Origin: Vibrio sp. Isolate34
GTDB taxonomy: Bacteria; Pseudomonadota; Gammaproteobacteria; Enterobacterales; Vibrionaceae
Length of the DNA stretch: 58,094 nucleotides
Direction: 5' to 3'
Assembly: GCF_022397915.1 (NCBI RefSeq)
Contig: NZ_JAKEUO010000027.1
Coordinates: 1 to 58,094, forward strand
Under the pieces are notes generated by a model. The model ran no database searches. It was given only the letters and a program-made list of their open reading frames with translations, and was not told the origin of the DNA. A program made the position numbers and the translations under genes. The first letter of the stretch is position 1, and each line of letters begins with the position of its first letter. Of this stretch, positions 52,605-58,094 are shown in pieces.

Positions 52605-52669
52605 GGTAAGTCCTTGGTTTGAGATTAAATGCACTTCTGTTTAGTTACTGAACGAATGCGGCAACAAAA

Positions 52670-52685
52670 CGTGATCAATTTAACA
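52670..52685 (-). promoter_or_regulatory. possible CRP site in the cyaA-hemC gap
   Basis: CGTGATCAATTTAACA fits the CRP core TGTGA-N6-TCACA with one mismatch in each half. It lies about 65 bp upstream of the preferred cyaA start. CRP repression of cyaA is known in E. coli. The 52605-52948 gap otherwise holds the hemC promoter (a TTGACT near 52780 is a possible -35) and no gene. Confidence 0.45.
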
Positions 52686-52948
52686 CTTTTACCCCTAATG
52701 GTAAAGCAAAGGAAGCTGCCAGACTGGCCAATTCCTTACTGACAAAAAGTTAAACTCACGGCGCCGTAGTGTCCTCTTTATTGACTATTTCTAATAATAG
52801 CCCATGTTTCAAATGAGATACCAATCACACTATTTTGGTGAACTCATGAAAATCTCTCAGCTATCAAAGCATGGAATGATCAAACAGTAAGAATTTTCGC
52901 CTCACAATGGTAGGATTAGGCTATTACAGAACCTATATCGGAAACACC

Positions 52949-53887
52949 ATGACAAATTCAGCACCAATCCGTATCGCAACCAGAAAAAGCCCTCTTGCCC
53001 TTTGGCAGGCATACTTTGTAAGGGATGCTCTTCAAGCTGCTCACCCTGGTTTAGAGGTTGAGTTGGTAACTATGGTGACCAAAGGTGACATCATCCTAGA
53101 CACTCCGCTTGCCAAAGTGGGTGGTAAAGGTCTGTTCGTAAAAGAACTTGAAGTGGCAATGCTAGAAGGTCGTGCTGACCTTGCAGTCCACTCAATGAAA
53201 GATGTACCTGTCGACTTTCCTGAAGGCCTAGGTCTGGTGACGATTTGTGAACGCGAAGATCCTCGTGATGCTTTCGTATCAAACACTTACAACAACATCG
53301 ATGAGCTACCACAAGGTGCTGTCGTGGGTACATGTAGCCTACGTCGTCAGTGTCAGTTACTGGAATACCGCCCTGATTTAATCATCAAGGAACTGCGTGG
53401 CAATGTGGGGACTCGTCTAGGTAAACTCGATGACGGTCAATACGATGCGATCGTACTGGCTGCAGCTGGCCTTAAGCGCCTAGAACTTGAAGAGCGTATC
53501 CGTAGCTTTATCGAACCAGAACAGTCTCTACCAGCTGTAGGCCAAGGTGCTGTGGGCATTGAATGTCGTCTTGATGATGAGCGTCTGATTAAGCTTCTTG
53601 AACCACTGAACCACAAAGACACAGCCGACCGCGTACTTTGCGAACGTGCAATGAACCTAACTCTGGAAGGTGGTTGTCAGGTGCCTATCGGTAGCTACTC
53701 ACTATTAGATGGCGACAACATCTGGCTGCGCGCACTTGTTGGTGAGCCTGACGGTTCTAAGATGGTTCGCGGTGAGATCTCTGGCCCTCGTAAAGATGCT
53801 GAAGCACTTGGCGTGACTCTGGCTAATCAACTCTTGGATGACGGTGCGAGAGAAATCTTAACCAAGCTTTACGCAGACCAAGAATAA
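52949..53887 (+). CDS. hemC: porphobilinogen deaminase HemC
   Basis: Condenses four porphobilinogens to hydroxymethylbilane. It has 312 residues from the ATG at 52949, matching the family; the longer frame from 52907 is unlikely. IRIATRKSPLALWQA at the start, the substrate arginines in CSLRRQCQL and the dipyrromethane-cofactor cysteine in EGGCQVPIGSY. First gene of hemC-hemD-hemX-hemY, divergent from cyaA as in E. coli. Confidence 0.97.
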   Translation: MTNSAPIRIATRKSPLALWQAYFVRDALQAAHPGLEVELVTMVTKGDIILDTPLAKVGGKGLFVKELEVAMLEGRADLAVHSMKDVPVDFPEGLGLVTICEREDPRDAFVSNTYNNIDELPQGAVVGTCSLRRQCQLLEYRPDLIIKELRGNVGTRLGKLDDGQYDAIVLAAAGLKRLELEERIRSFIEPEQSLPAVGQGAVGIECRLDDERLIKLLEPLNHKDTADRVLCERAMNLTLEGGCQVPIGSYSLLDGDNIWLRALVGEPDGSKMVRGEISGPRKDAEALGVTLANQLLDDGAREILTKLYADQE

Positions 53888-53889
53888 TC

Positions 53890-54618
53890 ATGACAGTGTT
53901 GGTAACTCGTCCTGGCTCAGAGGGACAATCGCTTTGCCAACAACTAGCGGATGAAGGGATTCAAGCAATCCATCATCCGCTTATTCGTATCGTTGATAAC
54001 CCAGACTCTACGGATTTAAGAAGTCAGCTCAATAACAGCGATATCATTATTGCAGTCAGTCACCATGCTGTGACAGCTGCCCAAAGCATCCTTTCCAAAA
54101 CCTCATCTATTTGGCCTACTTCGCCGCTTTATCTTGGCGTTGGTCAAAAAACTGCGCACGTTTTAAGCAAAGTCTGTAAACAAAAAGTAAACTATCCTCA
54201 AGTTAGTGATAGTGAACATCTTCTTAAACTTACTGAACTTAATGGTGTCGATAATAAATCCATTTTGATACTACGTGGCAATGGTGGGCGTGAGCTCATT
54301 AGAGATTCTTTACTCAATCGAGGTGCACAAGTCTCTTATTGTGAGACCTACCGTAGAGAATATATTCCCATTAACGACCACAATACCTATCAAACATGGG
54401 TAAACCAAAATACATCAAAAGTTGTCATCACTAGTCAGGAACAATTGGAGTATCTCTGCTCAATAACCCCTGACGAGTATTTGGCTTGGCTTTCAACAAG
54501 ACAACTATTTGTCCCAAGTCAGCGCATAGCAGAACGAGCACAACAGCTCGGGTTCTCCAATGTAATTAATACTCAAAGTGCTACGAACCAAATATTACTG
54601 GCTGCTCTCCGGCCTTAG
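53890..54618 (+). CDS. hemD: uroporphyrinogen-III synthase HemD
   Basis: Cyclises hydroxymethylbilane with inversion of ring D. It has 242 residues in the two-lobed family fold; VLVTRPGSEGQSLCQQL at the start, a VSHHAVTAA segment and an ILRGNGGRELI block in the hinge region are typical. It starts 2 bp after the hemC stop. Confidence 0.94.
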   Translation: MTVLVTRPGSEGQSLCQQLADEGIQAIHHPLIRIVDNPDSTDLRSQLNNSDIIIAVSHHAVTAAQSILSKTSSIWPTSPLYLGVGQKTAHVLSKVCKQKVNYPQVSDSEHLLKLTELNGVDNKSILILRGNGGRELIRDSLLNRGAQVSYCETYRREYIPINDHNTYQTWVNQNTSKVVITSQEQLEYLCSITPDEYLAWLSTRQLFVPSQRIAERAQQLGFSNVINTQSATNQILLAALRP

Positions 54619-54637
54619 CTAGAAACAGGAAATAAGC

Positions 54638-55864
54638 ATGACAAGCAAAAAAAATAATGAGCATATTGAACCTGAAAAGAAACAAGACACTCAGCCAGTA
54701 GTTGTTGAAAACGAAAAGGCTGAATCTACAGAGACAAAACAGCCTGAACAAAAACTTGATGCCTCTGCGTCAAATACCGCTCAAAATGAACAGTCTCAAG
54801 CTGAACATAAAGAGCAAATAGAGAAAGCGGAAAAGCAAGGTAAGCGCGGTGTCAAACTAGGCGCAATTGCGATCGCTATTTCTATTATTTTCAGCGGTGG
54901 CATCGCATTTCAAATGCAACAAAAGAGCGCCGATTACTCAGCTCAAATCGCAGCGCTTCAAGCGCAACTACAAAATACCCAATCTGCAGTAAATAAAGAC
55001 CTACAAACCATCAAGCAAGAGACTATCCAAGAAGCATCGCATGCGGTGGAAAAAACTCAGGTAGTTCAATCCCAACAACAGAAAAGCATTCAAAGCCTGC
55101 AGTTAGCCGTTGCTGACGTTAAAGGCCGACGCCCGAATGACTGGTTACTTGCCGAAGCCGATTACCTTGTAAAACTTGCTGGCCGTAAACTATTCCTCGA
55201 GCATGATGCCGTTAGCGCGACCAAACTTATGGAAAGCGCCGATCAGCGTATCGCAGCACTGAACGACCCAAGCTTGGTGTCTCTACGTCAATCCATGACC
55301 AATGACATTACTAAGCTTCGCACTATCCCTCTGATTGACCGCGATGGTTTAGTTCTGCGTATCACAAGCCTTCAACAACAAGTCGATAACCTGCCCCTAG
55401 CTAACGCTATTCTTCCAGAAGCTGCGGTCGTTGAGAAACAAGCGGTATCGCAAGACATCAATGATTGGCAGAACAACTTGATGACGTCGATGAAAGATTT
55501 CTCAGAAAACTTCATTACTTTCCGTAGTCGTGATGGTGAGGTTATCCCACTACTGTCACCAGAGCAGCACTTCTACTTGCGTGAAAACATCAAAGGCAAG
55601 CTAGAGACAGCTATTCGCGCGGTCTACAAAGAGCAAGGTGAAGTCTATAGTGCAGCACTTAAGACAGCTAACGAGTGGTCGAAGTCGTACCTAAACCAAG
55701 ATAACAACTCAGTAATCGAGTTCGAAAAGGCGATTAAGCAGTTAAGCGAGCAGAATATTTCTGTGAAATACCCTGTAAAGCTTGAGTCTCAAAATGAGTT
55801 GTCGGATGTGATTCGCGAACGTCTACGCCGTGAGGTAACGGTAATGACCACGGAGGAGAAATAA
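54638..55864 (+). CDS. hemX: HemX family membrane protein
   Basis: A 408-residue protein with an acidic/Gln-rich cytoplasmic N-terminus (about 1-70), one membrane helix (about 74-92), a coiled coil (about 95-160) and a periplasmic helical domain (DWLLAEADYLVKLAGRKLFLEHD). Gammaproteobacterial HemX was once called a uroporphyrinogen-III methyltransferase, but no SAM domain is visible. It probably has a scaffold role in haem synthesis (inference from context). Confidence 0.93.
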   Translation: MTSKKNNEHIEPEKKQDTQPVVVENEKAESTETKQPEQKLDASASNTAQNEQSQAEHKEQIEKAEKQGKRGVKLGAIAIAISIIFSGGIAFQMQQKSADYSAQIAALQAQLQNTQSAVNKDLQTIKQETIQEASHAVEKTQVVQSQQQKSIQSLQLAVADVKGRRPNDWLLAEADYLVKLAGRKLFLEHDAVSATKLMESADQRIAALNDPSLVSLRQSMTNDITKLRTIPLIDRDGLVLRITSLQQQVDNLPLANAILPEAAVVEKQAVSQDINDWQNNLMTSMKDFSENFITFRSRDGEVIPLLSPEQHFYLRENIKGKLETAIRAVYKEQGEVYSAALKTANEWSKSYLNQDNNSVIEFEKAIKQLSEQNISVKYPVKLESQNELSDVIRERLRREVTVMTTEEK

Positions 55865-57045
55865 TGATTCGTTTGATTTTTCTTTTCCTTGTTCTCGGTG
55901 CGGGTCTGTTTGTCGGTACTCAGTTCTCGGGACAACAAGGTTATGTGCTGATCTCAATTGCCAATAAGACGATTGAGATGAGTGTGACAACAATGGCTAT
56001 CTTTGTGATTGCCCTTTTGGCTGCACTGTTTGGCTTAGAGTACCTATTTAAGAAGCTTATTTACGCGAGCTCAACAACTTGGAACTGGTTCAGCGTTCGT
56101 AAACTAAAACGCTCTCGTCGTTATACCAATGAAGGCATCATCAAGCTTCTTGAGGGTGATTGGAAAGGCGCAGAGAAGAAAGTAACTCGCTGGGCGAATC
56201 ACCACGACATGCCTCTGCTTTGTTACTTAGTGGCGTCACAAGCTGCACATGAGCAAGGTAATACTGCTGAGCGTGATAAGTACATCGAGCTTGCTAGCCA
56301 ACAAGACGATTCTCTATTGGCAGTTGAGCTAACTAAAGCGAAGCAACAAATCAGCGAATCAAACTACGAAGCTGCTTTCGATACGCTTTCAAATCTTAAA
56401 GGTTCGCACCCTAACAACACTGCAGTGCTTGGATTGCTAAAAGCAACCTACATGCAACTTAAGTTATGGCAGCCATTGTTAGAACTAACACCAAAACTCG
56501 CTAAGAATAAGCTTCTAACGGCAGATGAGCAGCGTGAGCTAGAACAGAAAGCACAATGTGGTTTGCTTCACGATGTCGCACAGCAACAAGGCAGCGAAGG
56601 TTTAATCAGTCACTGGAATAAGCTACCAAGAAAACAGAAGCAAAATTCACACCTTGTATCGTGCTTTGTGAAACAACTGATCGCACGTAAAGCTGATTCA
56701 GAAGCCTTCACAGTTATTAAAGAAAACATTGCGAAGAATGGTTCAAACGAGCTCTACATGTTGCTTCCTGAACTTAATCTAGCCGATCACCACCCAGTGG
56801 TTGTGATGCTAGAGCGCGCAATCAGTAAAGATAGCAACAATGCAGAAGCCCACAGTGCATTGGCTCAGTTCTACCTAAGAGAGCAAAAGTGGGCAGAAGC
56901 GCAAAGCCACTTCGAAAAAGCACTAGCACTGCGCTCTAATGTTTCAGATTACGGATACCTATCTGATGCACTAGAGAAGCAGAACCTGACCAAAGCGGCT
57001 CACGAAGTATCTCGTAAAGCACTCGCTCTAGTTCAGCCAGCTTAA
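55864..57045 (+). CDS. hemY: HemY family TPR membrane protein
   Basis: A 393-residue protein with two N-terminal membrane helices (about 1-20 and 40-62) and helical TPR-like repeats to the end (for example AEAHSALAQFYLREQKWAEA). It overlaps the hemX stop by one base (TAATG). This is the enteric-type HemY, not protoporphyrinogen oxidase. Last gene of the operon; a terminator follows 18 bp on. Confidence 0.94.
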   Translation: MIRLIFLFLVLGAGLFVGTQFSGQQGYVLISIANKTIEMSVTTMAIFVIALLAALFGLEYLFKKLIYASSTTWNWFSVRKLKRSRRYTNEGIIKLLEGDWKGAEKKVTRWANHHDMPLLCYLVASQAAHEQGNTAERDKYIELASQQDDSLLAVELTKAKQQISESNYEAAFDTLSNLKGSHPNNTAVLGLLKATYMQLKLWQPLLELTPKLAKNKLLTADEQRELEQKAQCGLLHDVAQQQGSEGLISHWNKLPRKQKQNSHLVSCFVKQLIARKADSEAFTVIKENIAKNGSNELYMLLPELNLADHHPVVVMLERAISKDSNNAEAHSALAQFYLREQKWAEAQSHFEKALALRSNVSDYGYLSDALEKQNLTKAAHEVSRKALALVQPA

Positions 57046-57063
57046 GCAAATACACTTAACATG

Positions 57064-57090
57064 AAGCCGATGCCAAGCATCGGCTTTTTT
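57064..57090 (+). terminator. terminator of the hemCDXY operon
   Basis: AAGCCGATGC pairs perfectly with GCATCGGCTT across CAA, followed by a T run. Confidence 0.92.
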
Positions 57091-57551
57091 GTATCTATAA
57101 ACTCCCTTCTCAACACGCCTAACCTCCCACCACAAAGCAAAGTCATCTAGACCAATCACTTAACCAAAATTAAAGAGCGTTAAGAAATAGCACTTAAATA
57201 AGGTCCTACATAGCGCTTAGTGAAGCTTTAGTGCCGATTCTAATAAGAACATAAAACTAAGAAATAAACCCTTCAGGCACGATTAGAGAGAGTCTCCACA
57301 ATACGAACATCTACTCTGACTACCGTGAAGCGAGATAAAAATAGGATGTTTAAGAAGACTTTAGAGTCCCGCAAATATACTACTAGCCATATCTTCCATT
57401 GTTGGAGAGATCATGTAGCGTCCAACCTCTGAGCCCATTTGTTACCACAAACTACCAAGCTAAAGTCACTGTTGAGGTTAGGACTTTCATATCACGCTAG
57501 ATTCAAGAAGTAATTGAAGATAGGCAACCTATAAGGCATTGCCAGAACAAT

Positions 57552-57829
57552 GAGAGTCTAGTCGTAAGACTAGATCTTCAGATAAGTTATGGAATGTGGG
57601 GAGGGTCCGGGGGTGCGTACAAATCTTTTGCTTACTCTATCGACTGAAGAGTAAGCACAGTGACTCAAATGCAATTAAGCCCAAGCAGTTATGCTTGGGC
57701 TTAATATAAATAACGGAATAGCTGAGCTGATATTCCATTTGAGTCGCGCACGAGCGGGACTCATTGGTAGAAGACCAAATAATCAAACCTCAGAAGCGAC
57801 GAAAGCCAAGTCGTGAGACTAGGCTTTCT
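57552..57829. other. hairpin-dense non-coding stretch of unknown nature
   Basis: Within the 827-bp gene-free interval 57046-57872 several strong inverted repeats stand close together: 57557-57574 (TCTAGTC/GACTAGA, loop GTAA); 57629-57657 (10-bp stem, 9-base loop); 57675-57704 (13-bp stem, loop GTTA) nested inside an outer 10-bp stem GACTCAAATG/CATTTGAGTC (57662-57745); and 57801-57828 (12-bp stem with one mismatch, loop GTGA). A G-rich run lies near 57596-57614. No ORF or known RNA was recognised; 57094-57550 shows nothing I can name. Confidence 0.65.
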
Positions 57830-57834
57830 AATAA

Positions 57835-57880
57835 TACCAATTCCGTTAATTAACTTATACCAATTCCGTTAATTAACTTA
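57835..57880. repeat. perfect 23-bp tandem repeat at the IS630 end
   Basis: Two identical 23-bp units, 57835-57857 and 57858-57880, each starting TACCAATTCCG and containing the palindrome GTTAATTAAC. The second copy runs into the transposase stop codon region. It probably represents the terminal repeat of the IS, duplicated. Confidence 0.85.
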
Positions 57881-58094
57881 TCAAGTTTAACCAATCTCTA
57901 AAGCAGAGCGAGATCACTCTGCTTTTATCTTCACAAAACCGATTCCACGCTCTACATAACGTCTCTACGATATCGTCATAGTTTTCGAAGCACCTGTTTG
58001 CTACTTCATTTTGACGGAGCCAACTCCATACCTGTTCTATAGGGTTTAGTTCGGGAGAATAAGGTGGGATATGAATTATCGTAAGGTTCTCAAA
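57873..58094 (-). mobile_element. IS630-family transposase, C-terminal part (cut by window end)
   Basis: The minus strand from 58094 to the TAA at 57873 is open (73 codons plus stop) and encodes IHIPPYSPELNPIEQVWSWL, the C-terminal DDE block of IS630-type transposases with the catalytic Glu in NPIEQVW, followed by a basic tail ending LNLIS. The N-terminal part and start lie beyond the window. An inverted repeat AAGCAGAG/CTCTGCTT (57901-57924) falls inside the 3' end of the gene. Confidence 0.9.

Noticed and set aside
57610..57624. A second rRNA-like promoter, because GGGGTGCGTAC also occurs downstream of the rrn P2 -10 (642-652)
   Set aside because: Aligned to P2, the -10 position reads ATTTGT and the -35 position CAGTCG on the minus strand; neither fits, so the shared 11-mer alone is not a promoter.
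57046..57872. CRISPR array or integron attC sites in the hairpin region
   Set aside because: The hairpins differ in sequence and spacing, there are no equal-length repeats with unique spacers, and no cas, integrase or attC core sites are present.

Overview
The window is chromosomal DNA of a gammaproteobacterium, almost certainly a Vibrio (Splendidus-like is plausible, but species cannot be fixed by eye). The 16S 5' end, the protein sequences and the conserved gene neighbourhoods (trmA-yijD-fabR-sthA, ftsY-ftsE-ftsX-rpoH, lysA-dapF-xerC, cyaA/hemCDXY) all fit. The sequence starts inside a 16S rRNA gene and ends inside an IS630-type transposase. Both are multicopy sequences, so the window probably is, or borders, a contig broken at repeats.

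Layout. 1-780: the 5' third of a 16S gene (minus) with leader, boxA and two tandem promoters. 970-5050: a membrane-anchored RRM protein, murI, a Dph6-like PP-loop ATPase, and btuB under a cobalamin riboswitch. 5200-9210: trmA, yijD, fabR and sthA (tRNA modification, fatty-acid control, NAD(P)H balance). 9300-12450: dinF, a methyltransferase with Fur-box-like sites, and lexA with two SOS boxes. 12500-17570: dgkA/plsB (phospholipid), ubiC-ubiA (ubiquinone) and a secreted FliL-like protein. 17600-19240: glpE-glpG and a gap dense in DnaA boxes and GATC sites. 19300-24430: ftsY-ftsE-ftsX-rpoH facing rsmD-DUF1145.

24500-28120 holds small membrane and hypothetical genes. Among them is an unusually G-poor 500-bp non-coding stretch followed by a compact gene for a 26-residue hydrophobic peptide. 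28190-32740 carries an acyltransferase and an arsenate-detoxification operon: arsR, a dedicated GAPDH, a dual-specificity-type phosphatase and arsJ. GAPDH would form 1-arseno-3-phosphoglycerate and ArsJ would export it. 32800-39500: an EAL-HDOD protein, rhtB, pldB, yigL, an EVE protein, a large lipoprotein and a DTW-domain tRNA modifier.

39640-44815 is a tandem pair of paralogous FIST-(degenerate GGDEF)-EAL proteins, which with the EAL-HDOD protein makes a local cluster of c-di-GMP-related genes. 44980-49615: lptM-lysA-dapF-DUF484-xerC-yigB (lysine/peptidoglycan precursors and chromosome dimer resolution). 49690-57045: cyaY, cyaA and the divergent hemC-hemD-hemX-hemY haem operon. 57050-58094: a gene-free, hairpin-rich stretch, a perfect 23-bp tandem repeat and the 3' end of the IS630 transposase.

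Most of the window is conserved core genome. The parts most worth a second look are the ars operon with its phosphatase, the DnaA-box/GATC cluster, the 26-aa gene with its G-depleted upstream region, the Fur-box methyltransferase between lexA and dinF, and the FIST-EAL duplication. No CRISPR array, prophage, integron or tRNA gene was seen.
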